DNA of 28,417 bases from a virus: IMG/VR virus record IMGVR_UViG_3300047586_000059, positions 1 through 28,417 of that record, one strand, 5' to 3'. Below, piece by piece: positions 14,779 through 22,181 of the stretch. Below the pieces are notes generated by a model, which saw only the letters and a program-made list of their open reading frames with translations, made no database searches and was not told where the DNA came from. How positions within the stretch are numbered: the first letter of the stretch is position 1; each line of letters starts with the position of its first letter. The position numbers were made by a program, and so were the translations under genes.

Positions 14779-15279
14779 CGCGCCGTCACCTTTTTCCACT
14801 GACTCAATTCCCGATAGACCGGCCAGACTCAACCCGCCAATTTCACCGCTCTTAATCAGCGCCCAGATTTCTTCTGCAGCAACCTTAATGACCGTTACCC
14901 AGCTTCCAGATTTTGTCTGTGGGAACATCGGATCGGCTGAACGGAGAATAAAGTTTTCAACTACCGTGCTTCCGTTGGCTTCAAAATTATGCTGTGTGTC
15001 CACTTTGAGCAATCGTAAATTCTCAGAGAACTTGTGGCAAGCTTTTTCGATTTCGGAAGCGTTCGCTGTATCGCCCTGGGAGTCTACCGTATCAGGTTCG
15101 TACACTGTCGCATAGACAAGATGTTTTTCATCATCGGTTTTGATGATCTTAAATTCTTTGTTGAGATTCGGAGCGGCTTGATTTGCAGATTTGTAGATGA
15201 TGGACTTTCCGTTGGCGCCGGCGGTAACGAGCGAAAGGAATTGAACGTCGATATTTTTCAGAATCCGTTTTGCTTCCAT
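14197..15279 (-). CDS. XkdF-type prohead protease with C-terminal scaffold region
   Basis: A 360-aa protein; ATG 15279 follows AAAGGAAAATAAG. Residues about 45-160 are the XkdF-like serine protease: VYEPDTVDSQGD near residue 59, DTQHNF with candidate catalytic His97, and GGLSLAGLSG with candidate nucleophile Ser151. From about 168 onward the protein is helical and charged, ending in a coiled coil (VTGEITAIKAEVKKATDRVEEV) with a basic tail, as expected of a capsid scaffold. The protease would cleave the scaffold before packaging. Two in-frame internal ATGs (14778 and 14436) could give scaffold-only forms. It lies directly upstream of the capsid gene. Confidence 0.85.
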   Translation of the reverse strand: MEAKRILKNIDVQFLSLVTAGANGKSIIYKSANQAAPNLNKEFKIIKTDDEKHLVYATVYEPDTVDSQGDTANASEIEKACHKFSENLRLLKVDTQHNFEANGSTVVENFILRSADPMFPQTKSGSWVTVIKVAAEEIWALIKSGEIGGLSLAGLSGIESVEKGDGAMSEFLKVLKAGFDKLNPLKKDFNEELAAVEIRTKTYALTDAIYNILNDETITDKKTAIIASLDQFKANVETELVAKAGKKISQKNLDKIKTAQQNLSDVIAAATAETTTDGEKTMKAEEVQTIITEALKTGLKPLTDELAKVTGEITAIKAEVKKATDRVEEVAKASKGSRQVEGEEVPVKKAKTNFLGGLRV

Positions 15280-15313
15280 CTTATTTTCCTTTTTTAGATT
15301 AAAAAGTCTGTGG

Positions 15314-15359
15314 CAAATATAAGCGGGTTGTCAAGAGTTTCCTACGGCGAACTTCGCCG
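15314..15359 (-). promoter_or_regulatory. Candidate promoter (TATATTTG) with upstream palindrome
   Basis: In the 125-nt gap ahead of the protease gene, the minus strand has TATATTTG at 15321-15314, fitting the Bacteroidetes -7 consensus TAnnTTTG. The protease ATG lies 35 nt downstream. About 24 nt upstream is the palindrome CGGCGAA-G-TTCGCCG (15345-15359), a possible operator. No TTTG sits at the usual -33 distance. TTGACA at 15334-15329 is too close to be a sigma-70 -35. Confidence 0.4.
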
Positions 15360-15404
15360 ACTTTTAAAGCGGTGGATTTTAGAAGGAGTAGAAAAGAATA
15401 AAAA

Positions 15405-15599
15405 CTACTTTTTTAATAAACTCGGATAACCCTTTTTGATTGCGTTGGATATATTTTTTGTCATCAAATCAATGTCCAATTCTCGCAATGCTGCTGTTAA
15501 AATAATATTGCCGATGGAGTTTGCACTTGTGCCGGCATCTTGTGCGATCATCCTGATTTTATCCGCTACCGTCTCATCGATGATGTCAACATGGAGCAT
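15405..15599 (-). CDS. Ribbon-helix-helix-like small protein
   Basis: A 64-aa protein. I chose ATG 15599, one base after the preceding stop, with GAGG in the upstream gene's last codons. A short strand (LHVDIID) followed by two helices (ADKIRMIAQDAGTSANSIGNIILTAALREL) fits the Arc/MetJ ribbon-helix-helix pattern, which binds DNA as a dimer. It is the last gene before a promoter-like site and palindrome, so autoregulation of the capsid operon is conceivable. Presence in the head module is unusual for a regulator. Family assignment is by pattern only. Confidence 0.6.
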   Translation of the reverse strand: MLHVDIIDETVADKIRMIAQDAGTSANSIGNIILTAALRELDIDLMTKNISNAIKKGYPSLLKK

Positions 15600-15600
15600 A

Positions 15601-16491
15601 TTATGCGGCCTCGAAATAAGCAATCGTCGTACAGTTGCAATGAAAATGTACTGGAGGCATGACAACGCCCTTCTCTGCGAGTTGTGCGGCGTTCAATCCT
15701 TTGATCTGGTCAAGCTTCAACCAGGGCGCCGCTTCTTTCGCCGCTTCCGGAGTCGCAGCGTTCATAATTGCGTCGCGCTGGTCGACTAATGCGCCGATGT
15801 CAAATATCGTTCCGTTTAGTTCTAAGCAAATGTCGCACGTATGAGGACCAAGCAATGCTCGATATTCCACCTTCTGAATTCCGCCCGCTTGATACCCGGC
15901 GATCTTTCCGAACTCCCGGGTACGAGTAACGATATGATTCGAGAGTCCTTCCCAGTAGCTTTGCGATTTCTGGAATTGCTCGCCGAACATTTGCCTGAGA
16001 TATGTTCCCGCTTCGCTTCTGCTCATGTCTTGCTGGATGGTCCATTCAATATTCTTTTGAATCGCATCTTGCAGTTGCGCGTCATAATAGTTTCCGATCC
16101 AATATGTGCTATCGTTCTTCAGCCATTTTAAAGTTTTCAGATCTCGTTTGCCGAAAGCATAATCCGGCTGTGTGGTGATCGCTCCGAGGAGATATGTTTC
16201 TTTTTGAATCGCCGCGATGCCATCAATGAGTGCCTTGCCGTAGTTTCCACTACCAAGTTTTGAATTGAGTTTATCAATAACCTTTTGCGCATCCTTCTCG
16301 GTCATATCTCCTTTCTTGTTTTCAATGGCACTGATTGCCTCTTCGATTGCGTCCTTCGATTCCGATTGCCAATTACTGTTTAGCAGCTCGTGCAAGTCCT
16401 TCACGATCTTGTCATACTTGCCATCCTTCAGGAGAAACGCGAGAATGTCATCGACGGCAAGACGGAGTTCTTTGTAAAGCGGGATTGTCAT
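15601..16491 (-). CDS. Mu F-like / SPP1 gp7-like minor head protein
   Basis: A 296-aa protein located after the portal, as expected for this family. Residues about 175-225 are helical (SEAGTYLRQMFGE). The C-terminal half carries the Mu gpF signature: LLGPHTCDICLELNGTIF and, nearer the end, PPVHFHCNCTT. These Cys/His residues are typical of the family and probably bind metal. The protein joins the head interior with the portal and assists assembly or DNA ejection. Start ATG 16491 overlaps the stop of the tiny gene upstream (ATGA). Confidence 0.85.
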   Translation of the reverse strand: MTIPLYKELRLAVDDILAFLLKDGKYDKIVKDLHELLNSNWQSESKDAIEEAISAIENKKGDMTEKDAQKVIDKLNSKLGSGNYGKALIDGIAAIQKETYLLGAITTQPDYAFGKRDLKTLKWLKNDSTYWIGNYYDAQLQDAIQKNIEWTIQQDMSRSEAGTYLRQMFGEQFQKSQSYWEGLSNHIVTRTREFGKIAGYQAGGIQKVEYRALLGPHTCDICLELNGTIFDIGALVDQRDAIMNAATPEAAKEAAPWLKLDQIKGLNAAQLAEKGVVMPPVHFHCNCTTIAYFEAA

Positions 16492-16583
16492 CGTTTCGGT
16501 TCATCTCCTCCAAGTTTTAACCAGCACAATTTGATTAAAACTAAAACTCCGGCGCTTATCAAAAGCCACAAAGGTATTTTCAT
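16488..16583 (-). CDS. 31-aa single-TM microprotein between portal and head morphogenesis genes
   Basis: ATG 16583 overlaps the portal stop (ATGA), and its own stop overlaps the next ATG (ATGA). It encodes 31 residues: a hydrophobic core (PLWLLISAGVLVLIKLCWL) followed by a charged end (GGDEPKR). Its final codons include GGAGGA, which may serve as the Shine-Dalgarno of the next gene. Coupling at both ends is the argument that it is translated. The alternative is that the frame only exists to bridge two genes. Function unknown. Confidence 0.55.
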   Translation of the reverse strand: MKIPLWLLISAGVLVLIKLCWLKLGGDEPKR

Positions 16584-17923
16584 CCCACAACTTTCAATTG
16601 TTCTCGAATCTTGATGAGCATTTTAACAAACCGAAGCGCCTGCAAGTCTTCATTGCTTTTCACGACGGCTGCCGTGCGTGGAGGATAACCCAAACCCTTG
16701 CGCGCCTCTTCAATATCCAGCACTGATTCACCGTCAATGTTTTTCGTTGTGAGTAAACTAAAATACTGAGCATCAAGAGTGTCTTCGCTGGTCTCGATTT
16801 GATTGAGTTTGAAATTCAGGCTATTGATTTCCATCGCAGGAAGGATGAACGTGTTGAACATGAATTCTATTCGCATCTGCCTCGGTCGAATGCTGAGATT
16901 GCGGAACATCGCCATCTCCTCACGAGTAGCATTTACATCCCCTAACCCCCCAGCCCTTGTCAGTCCGACAAGTCTGCGAGGAACTCCATGAGCATCGACG
17001 ACTTCCTCGCGGTTATCTATCCGGAGAATGTGATAGGACGCCTCTTTCACTTCTGCCGCGATTGTCTTGATATCGATCTTTGAATCCGCTTCCTCGCTAT
17101 TCAGAACCAATGCTCCGCCGGCATCTTCAGCATCGATGCCTTTATAGTTTTTCGTGAGGAAGGATTTTATTGCCTTGCGAGAATCGACGTCCAACTTCCC
17201 CCCGCTCATCATAATGGCAACCCCGATCAAAAGGTCATTACTAAATCGTTTGATGTTGTAGGTGTTCGCATTACGATCAAGATACATCGCTGCAAGCGCG
17301 GTCATCCATTCGGGGATGCCATAATACTTTGACTTCGGAGCATATTGTTTGAGATGGATGTATTCATTCAATCCCTTGTTTCCCTCATCACCGAACCTTT
17401 TGAACTTTGCGGTCTCATCGAGAACCGCTTGACGGAGAAACACTATTTTGCTCTTCGCTTTTCCAACTTCCTCACGGACGAATGAACAATTCAATGCCGG
17501 CAAGTGAATCAATTCTGCAATCTTCCCGCCGTTGTTTCTTACACCCTCAAGAAAGCCATTGCCGAAGGTTTCAAAATCGATGCACCAATTAATAAGTGTC
17601 TCTACGAATTGCTGACCTTGGTTCTGCGCATGGAGGGTTTCAAAGTCTGACCATATCTTCTTTTCCTGTTCATTCGCCTTCTCGCCTTCCTTCGGTTGCA
17701 ATTCATATCCGAGTCCCACGGTGAGTTGAGCCTTGAGATTAATGCACCGGCCATGATAGGTATTGATCGAGGACATATCCGCAAGAATCGTTGGCGTGTA
17801 CGGAGCGGCGATAGAACCGAGTCCGAGGTTCTCTACCGGCGAGGCCATAATGTCGGCGCGCTTCTGAATCGGTGTCATTACGAGAATTTCGGCTTTGATA
17901 TGATCCGGATGTAATTTTTTCAT
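16580..17923 (-). CDS. Portal protein, PBSX/P2-like family
   Basis: A 447-aa protein just after the large terminase gene; ATG 17923 follows AAAGGTTGAAAAC. It has the portal order: an N-terminal region with MSSINTYHGRCINLKAQLTVG, a central part with IHLKQYAPKSKYYGIPEWM (the 'YGxPxW' motif typical of PBSX/P2 portals at about residues 209-216), and a C-terminal clip and crown helix region with ADIEEARKGLGYPP-like wording near 410. Twelve copies form the channel for DNA entry and exit at one capsid vertex. Confidence 0.9.
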   Translation of the reverse strand: MKKLHPDHIKAEILVMTPIQKRADIMASPVENLGLGSIAAPYTPTILADMSSINTYHGRCINLKAQLTVGLGYELQPKEGEKANEQEKKIWSDFETLHAQNQGQQFVETLINWCIDFETFGNGFLEGVRNNGGKIAELIHLPALNCSFVREEVGKAKSKIVFLRQAVLDETAKFKRFGDEGNKGLNEYIHLKQYAPKSKYYGIPEWMTALAAMYLDRNANTYNIKRFSNDLLIGVAIMMSGGKLDVDSRKAIKSFLTKNYKGIDAEDAGGALVLNSEEADSKIDIKTIAAEVKEASYHILRIDNREEVVDAHGVPRRLVGLTRAGGLGDVNATREEMAMFRNLSIRPRQMRIEFMFNTFILPAMEINSLNFKLNQIETSEDTLDAQYFSLLTTKNIDGESVLDIEEARKGLGYPPRTAAVVKSNEDLQALRFVKMLIKIREQLKVVG

Positions 17924-17940
17924 GTTTTCAACCTTTTGAG

Positions 17941-19278
17941 TTATACTATTTCTGCGCTTACGCCTGAATTTTTTAACATCAAATCAGTAAAAGCCCAAAC
18001 GAGTGCATCCATCCTGTTCGGGCTTTTATTTCCAGGGACCCAAGTGCACTGTTCATCTTCCAAATACGCAAAGCTTCCTACATGGTGTATCTTGCCCTGC
18101 TCATAGAGGGCAGCGACCGGCTCCGCTCTGACTGCTTTTCCGCGTGTAGCTGTCACGCCTCGATAACTTGCGGCCCTATCAATCGTTTTTATCGTTGTCT
18201 CTACCATCTCACCGCCGTAATTTATTTCTGCAACAATGCGATCGGCTTTGTGCGTATAGTAGGATCGTAAAACAACTTTCGACCATCCATTCGGTGACGC
18301 CCTCAATGATCGATCGTCAAGAACAAATCCATGTGTTTCTTCTTTTCCTTTGCAGCGACATTTTCCAATTCCACAAGTGACTATTCCACATTCCGCCGCT
18401 GTCTTTGCGCTTGAACCGCTTGGATCGACTGCAACAACGATACGAGATAATTGCGGCGCTCGATTTACCCTCAAGTCATCAAGCATTTTGTGATTCCACA
18501 AAGCGCCGTCAACATCTTCAACCAACTTGCCGAGGAGCTCCTGCTTTCCCAGTGTCGTTCCTTCATACTTTTTGATGATGGTTTCGATAAAGGCAGTAGC
18601 AAGGTTTCCGATATTATCATACGTCGAGCCGGCGGTTGTAACCGCATTCTCTAAAGCCATTAATGCTTTTACGATCTTGGTTCGCTTTGGTGTGGTAGTA
18701 ACAACACACTGAGGATGATCACCGAGACGAAGGCCAAACATGAGATTATCCCATGCTTCTTCGTATTGCCAAACCGCGGCTTCATCTGCCCATGCTTTGT
18801 GATGTTGGGGACCGCGTAAACGTCCAGGTTCATCTGCGCTGTATAATGTTGCCCTGCATTTGTTCGGCCATGTCAAACGACGTTTACTCGGTTCAAAAAT
18901 TGGATAGAACCATGGGGGAGAACATGCAAGAAGTCCACTTTCACCTTCGACCATAACATCCCTCGCATCCGCAGCTGTGGCACCAACTAATGCTATTCGT
19001 ATCGGGTCCGTGCTTTCTTCTACCCATTGCCGTATCGTTTCCGCTCCCGTTCGTGTTTTCCCAAATCCACGACCCGCGATAAGCCGCCAGTATGCCCAAT
19101 CGGTGCCAGGGGGGAGAAGTTGATTCTTGCGCGCCCAAAATTTCCAGTCGTAATATAATTTTTCAAGGTCGTCATCGCTGAATTCACTTAGTAAGTCCAG
19201 CCGATTTTTCTCGGGTAAACATGCCAGCGAGTTTGCTAACGACCCGTTCTCGGACGTTATCGATTTTAATTGGTCCAC
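17941..19278 (-). CDS. terL: Terminase large subunit
   Basis: I chose GTG 19278, which has AAGGAG 6 nt upstream, giving 445 aa; an in-frame start at 19314 is the alternative. From the GTG, Walker A is GRGFGKT at about 69-75, Walker B AWADEA at about 162-167, and the coupling motif TTTPKR at about 194-199. The nuclease domain opens with VVAVDPSG (Asp about 285), and a late Asp is in NRMDALVWAF. The DYDWKFWARKNQ-type lead-in before Walker A is usual for this family. It pumps DNA into the prohead and cuts concatemers. It overlaps the small terminase gene by 95 nt. Confidence 0.93.
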   Translation of the reverse strand: MDQLKSITSENGSLANSLACLPEKNRLDLLSEFSDDDLEKLYYDWKFWARKNQLLPPGTDWAYWRLIAGRGFGKTRTGAETIRQWVEESTDPIRIALVGATAADARDVMVEGESGLLACSPPWFYPIFEPSKRRLTWPNKCRATLYSADEPGRLRGPQHHKAWADEAAVWQYEEAWDNLMFGLRLGDHPQCVVTTTPKRTKIVKALMALENAVTTAGSTYDNIGNLATAFIETIIKKYEGTTLGKQELLGKLVEDVDGALWNHKMLDDLRVNRAPQLSRIVVAVDPSGSSAKTAAECGIVTCGIGKCRCKGKEETHGFVLDDRSLRASPNGWSKVVLRSYYTHKADRIVAEINYGGEMVETTIKTIDRAASYRGVTATRGKAVRAEPVAALYEQGKIHHVGSFAYLEDEQCTWVPGNKSPNRMDALVWAFTDLMLKNSGVSAEIV

Positions 19279-19684
19279 CTCCAGCTCCTTCAAATGCCAT
19301 ACGTTTCGGTGCATCTACTCCGAGCAATTGACACCGGCGATCTATACACCACTCGACGCGTTGTAAATACAGAAGCTTTCCATATCGTGTTCTTGTCTTA
19401 CCGGTTGATTTTTCGTAAAGCTGATTGTAGCGTCTTTCCAGTGAGTCGATCTTTGCAAGCTCTTCGGCAACGTGTTCCGTGATCATGGCGGTCGCTCTTA
19501 CTTTCCATTCTTCACGCATCGCTTTCAAATCGTTGCTGACAGTGCGCTGATCAATCTTCACTCCGTAGATTTCTGACAATGCCGCTGCTGTTTCGGTTTG
19601 TGTTTGACCGTGAAGATAAAGTTGAGCTGATAAGTGTTGACGATTGAGAAGTTCGGTAAGGTTCTTTGTTTTTGGCGCGGACAT
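19184..19684 (-). CDS. terS: Terminase small subunit
   Basis: A 166-aa protein immediately upstream of the large subunit. Residues about 15-60 form a helix-turn-helix (HLSAQLYLHGQTQTETAAAL, then RTVSNDLKAMREEW), followed by a long helical oligomerisation region (EELAKIDSLERRYNQLYE) and the ending QLLGVDAPKRMAFEG, which is typical for phage small terminases. It binds the packaging site and directs the motor. The start lies behind an A/T-rich leader (TTTCTAAAATAA) with no Shine-Dalgarno, unlike most genes here. Confidence 0.85.
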   Translation of the reverse strand: MSAPKTKNLTELLNRQHLSAQLYLHGQTQTETAAALSEIYGVKIDQRTVSNDLKAMREEWKVRATAMITEHVAEELAKIDSLERRYNQLYEKSTGKTRTRYGKLLYLQRVEWCIDRRCQLLGVDAPKRMAFEGAGGGPIKIDNVRERVVSKLAGMFTREKSAGLTK

Positions 19685-19720
19685 TTATTTTAGAAATTCC
19701 ATGATAGAAGTTTTCTTTTT

Positions 19721-19755
19721 CATAAAATAAAGCCGGCACTGTTACGATACCGGCT
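19721..19755 (-). terminator. Intrinsic terminator ahead of the late operon
   Basis: In the transcribed direction AGCCGG ... CCGGCT (19755-19750 and 19736-19731) with a 13-nt loop is followed by TTTATTTTATG. The stem can be extended by a G-T and an A-T pair. It sits between the last early gene and the small terminase gene, about 40 nt downstream of a promoter-like element, so it may stop early transcription and/or act as an attenuator. Confidence 0.7.
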
Positions 19756-19796
19756 CTCATCAGGAGTAAAACGAACGGTTGATCTTCCGCTCGGCA

Positions 19797-19828
19797 CAAA
19801 TATAACGATATCACAAGTTACAGTGCAA
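19797..19828 (-). promoter_or_regulatory. Candidate late promoter (TTG-N21-TATATTTG)
   Basis: Minus strand TATATTTG at 19804-19797 is preceded, 21 nt upstream, by TTG at 19828-19826. This matches the Bacteroidetes promoter layout of a -33 TTTG/TTG element and a -7 TAnnTTTG element. Expected transcription start is about 19790, giving a leader of roughly 105 nt that includes the hairpin at 19755-19721. Confidence 0.5.
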
Positions 19829-19837
19829 GGTTTACTT

Positions 19838-20077
19838 TTATACAACGTCTGTCAACCGCTTCTTCACATAGTCCGAAATCATTTTTAAAGGCGCAGGGTT
19901 TTTCTTTTCACAGTTCAAAATCTGCCAGCTATAACCGATAGATATATTCAACGCCCCTGCGATTTCCTTGTGTTGAATTTGCTTGAACGTCATAATCGTC
20001 TTGATCTGAAGCGCCGTCAATACTTCCGGCAAGTTGCACATAGGGATAGGGCATATCGATGGATCACACTTTTCCAT
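19838..20077 (-). CDS. Small HTH regulator, last gene of the early block
   Basis: A 79-aa protein; ATG 20077 follows AAGGTGAATC and overlaps the previous gene by 14 nt. Residues about 35-62 (HKEIAGALNISIGYSWQILN) read as an XRE-like helix-turn-helix. The N-terminus has three cysteines in C-x4-C-x4-C spacing, which could bind metal or be incidental. It lies next to the promoter-terminator region before the late genes, so control of the late promoter is a fair guess. No family named. Confidence 0.65.
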   Translation of the reverse strand: MEKCDPSICPIPMCNLPEVLTALQIKTIMTFKQIQHKEIAGALNISIGYSWQILNCEKKNPAPLKMISDYVKKRLTDVV

Positions 20078-20456
20078 GATTCACCTTCACGGCTTTCACC
20101 AGATCGATCCGTGTTTTCTGAAGGGCAATTAAATTCTTTGCCGTCTCGTTAATTGCCTCGGCTTGCGGGATGAAGTCCTTGTTCTCTTCGATATTGGCAA
20201 TCACCTTCATCAGCTTGTCTGCAAGGGATTCCAGCGGCCCATTCGTTTGCTGTGCGAAAAGCACCATGGCTTTGTCCATCTGGCTGCTTTTCGGAACATC
20301 CACAGGAAGAAATTCCACAAACTCTTTCTTGGGTACACGGATCCGGCGCTTGTCCGTGTAGACGTCGAAGAGATCACTGCTGATAAATTTAACTTCTTGT
20401 ATTTCGTGCTGCTCGCCCTTGTAGAGATATGTTTTTCCTTTAATAGGTTTAGGCAT
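20064..20456 (-). CDS. Phage protein of unknown function with N-terminal SH3-like pattern
   Basis: A 130-aa protein overlapping the HNH gene stop by 8 nt. Residues 5-50 are beta-rich (GKTYLYKGEQHEIQEVKFI, YTDKRRIRVPKKEFVEFLP), resembling a small SH3/Tudor-like barrel. The rest is helical (ADKLMKVIANIEENKD, INETAKNLIALQKTRID). It is coupled to the HTH gene. Function unknown. Confidence 0.6.
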   Translation of the reverse strand: MPKPIKGKTYLYKGEQHEIQEVKFISSDLFDVYTDKRRIRVPKKEFVEFLPVDVPKSSQMDKAMVLFAQQTNGPLESLADKLMKVIANIEENKDFIPQAEAINETAKNLIALQKTRIDLVKAVKVNHGKV

Positions 20457-21285
20457 AATTCCCGATGCTCCTTTCGAGTAATAGTTGCTGACGCTTCAGA
20501 TTGATTAATGCTTTGTTTTTCATGAGGGTATCAATGAGTTCCGGATCCCTTTTGCCATAATGCCCCATCGCTGCGACGACAGAAGCGACATACCGATCCG
20601 AAAGCCCGACAGAAGAGATCTGTGAATTCCTTCTTGCCAATTCCGAATCATCGATCATGATCAAATTGCTCAATCTTCGATGGATAGGATTGTTATCTTT
20701 GAAAACAATATTCATTCGCTTTGGAATTTTACCCCGACGTTTTTCCCATGTGTGACGGGTCCAGAAGATCCATTTGCCGTTGATCTTAATTCGCGGGACG
20801 AACTTTATAGTGCCATTGGTACGGTTTGCCCAGTAGCGGATTGTCCCTTCTTTCGCTTGCCCGGTTGTCAGCCAGCGTTTAATAGGGCATTGTTCGAACC
20901 GGCCGGCGTCGAGATTTCTTTGCTGTATTGCTTGAAGATCCTCAGTCGTGCGATGGAGATTGAGATAGTTCCGTTTCTTATTGATATGCTTCAATGTCCA
21001 TTCTTTGTTCTTTGGGAATTTCTTTTGGAATATTTCCGCGAGCTCGGTATCGCCGATCGTGCGGTAGTTCTGTTTCAATTCCCTCACCTGCTCAGGCGTC
21101 CAATATTCGAGCCGCATTCTGCACAGACCCAGCTCATAGAGTTTTGTCCTGGTTATGGTCAACGAGAGATCGAGAGCAGCTGCAAGTTGTCGGTTTGTCA
21201 TCGTTAAATGATTTCTCTGGAGAAACCCAATTTCTCTTTTACTAAAAATATACTTCCGGCCATTACAACTTCGATACTTAGACAT
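20449..21285 (-). CDS. HNH-type protein with N-terminal HTH region
   Basis: I chose ATG 21285, preceded by GGAGAAGAGGG; an in-frame TTG at 21306 is less likely. This gives 278 aa. The N-terminal 100 residues contain two HTH-like units (MTNRQLAAALDLS and DTELAEIFQKKF). The centre has RTNGTIKFVPRIKINGKWIF, then HTWEKRRGKIPKRMNIVFKD and NNPIHRRLSNLIMI, the wording of phage HNH_3 proteins, though the first His of the classical motif is not clear. It may be a nicking or homing-type endonuclease, or a DNA-binding derivative. HNH genes near the terminase are common in phages and can aid packaging. Confidence 0.7.
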   Translation of the reverse strand: MSKYRSCNGRKYIFSKREIGFLQRNHLTMTNRQLAAALDLSLTITRTKLYELGLCRMRLEYWTPEQVRELKQNYRTIGDTELAEIFQKKFPKNKEWTLKHINKKRNYLNLHRTTEDLQAIQQRNLDAGRFEQCPIKRWLTTGQAKEGTIRYWANRTNGTIKFVPRIKINGKWIFWTRHTWEKRRGKIPKRMNIVFKDNNPIHRRLSNLIMIDDSELARRNSQISSVGLSDRYVASVVAAMGHYGKRDPELIDTLMKNKALINLKRQQLLLERSIGNYA

Positions 21286-21772
21286 CCCTCTTCTCCGGCG
21301 GCACAAACGCTTTTCCTATAAGCGTAAAGAGATCTTCTTCTTCTTTCACAAATGTTGCCCGTTCGTCGGCATCGTACAGAATTCCGTTCCTACTGTGATA
21401 TCCTTTCTTGGACCAACCAACTGCAAGGACCTGATAAGAGAATTCTGCACTTCCGGTCCGGATTGCGTAAATCAATCCCCAGTTCGACGGCGTTGCCGTG
21501 AAAATATCCAGCTCAATATGTTCGCCATACTGCGTGACAAGGCGCTTTGTGGCCTTTGCGTTCCAATCGCCCCTGACTTTATTCCGCTGCTCGATCGTCT
21601 TCTTGTAGGTCGCCAGTTCTCTTCCGCGAGGAATACACACAATCTCAATATCGCCCACGTCCGGTTTCTTTCGTCTGACGCTTCCTGCTATTCGGCAATA
21701 TCCCGGTACACAACAAGGTATGAGCTGCTTGAGGATGTCGCCGGCGATGAGTTCCGCGTCGACGAGCTTCAT
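21278..21772 (-). CDS. Minimal polymerase-X-type nucleotidyltransferase
   Basis: A 164-aa protein, ATGA-coupled to the upstream gene. It contains the pol-beta palm signature: AGSVRRKKPDVGDIEIV at about 29-45, with candidate metal ligands Asp41 and Glu43, and a third, Asp89, in ELDIFTA. The thumb-like part follows (IYAIRTGSAEFSY, then GYHSRNGILYD). The lyase/finger domains of full pol X (about 330 aa) are absent, so this is a palm-plus-thumb form. It would transfer nucleotides to DNA or another substrate, perhaps in repair or end-filling. The substrate is unknown. Confidence 0.8.
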   Translation of the reverse strand: MKLVDAELIAGDILKQLIPCCVPGYCRIAGSVRRKKPDVGDIEIVCIPRGRELATYKKTIEQRNKVRGDWNAKATKRLVTQYGEHIELDIFTATPSNWGLIYAIRTGSAEFSYQVLAVGWSKKGYHSRNGILYDADERATFVKEEEDLFTLIGKAFVPPEKRDV

Positions 21773-21990
21773 AATATCAAACTCATTGGATATGCTTCAA
21801 TTTCTTTTGATGGTACAACACACTCATGTAGCTCTTTTTGGAATTGTGTCCCGTCCTCATCTTTGCCGATCGCAATCCGCGTAATGAATGCATGTATCTT
21901 TATTCCCGTTTCGGTCGTTCCTTCCCAAATTCTTGCGGGGACGCCGTTGAGCTTTACAATCTTTGTCGTGGATTCGATGCTGATTTTCAT
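21769..21990 (-). CDS. Small phage protein of unknown function
   Basis: A 73-aa protein starting ATG 21990 inside the preceding stop (ATGA). It alternates strands and turns (KISIESTTKIVKLNGVPARI, GIKIHAFITRIAI) and ends acidic-hydrophobic. It sits between unknown genes and the polymerase-X-type gene. No motif recognised. Confidence 0.65.
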   Translation of the reverse strand: MKISIESTTKIVKLNGVPARIWEGTTETGIKIHAFITRIAIGKDEDGTQFQKELHECVVPSKEIEAYPMSLIL

Positions 21991-22181
21991 ACCTTTATTT
22001 CTCCTATTTGTATTTTGTTAAATATCTGATTTGCAATTGATTGCATTCGAGCGCATTCTTTCTTTGTCAAGCCATAACCTGTATATCCGAATTGATCCCC
22101 TTTGAAGAATATCAGAATTGCGCCATCTTCTTGATACCTATCAACCAGTGTTCTCACTTCTTTGATTGTTGGATTTAGCAT
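21987..22181 (-). CDS. Small phage protein of unknown function
   Basis: A 64-aa protein whose ATG overlaps the previous stop (TAATG). It has a helix (IKEVRTLVDRYQEDG), a hydrophobic strand (AILIFFKGDQFGY) and a C-terminal helix (KKECARMQSIANQIFNKI). No motif recognised. It belongs to the coupled run of small early genes. Confidence 0.65.
   Translation of the reverse strand: MLNPTIKEVRTLVDRYQEDGAILIFFKGDQFGYTGYGLTKKECARMQSIANQIFNKIQIGEIKV

Noticed and set aside
15329-15334. Sigma-70 -35 box TTGACA before the protease gene
   Set aside because: Only 7-8 nt from the -7-like box; no -10 hexamer lies 16-18 nt downstream.
15345-15359. Intrinsic terminator after the ribbon-helix-helix gene
   Set aside because: The palindrome has essentially no loop and is not followed by T's in the transcribed direction, so an operator is more likely.
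19551-19814. 87-aa minus-strand frame over the leader region
   Set aside because: It overlaps the small terminase gene in another frame, crosses the terminator and has no Shine-Dalgarno or domain.
21395-22021. 208-aa plus-strand open frame
   Set aside because: Antisense to the polymerase-X-like and small early genes, with no recognisable domain and no promoter; all supported genes are on the minus strand.
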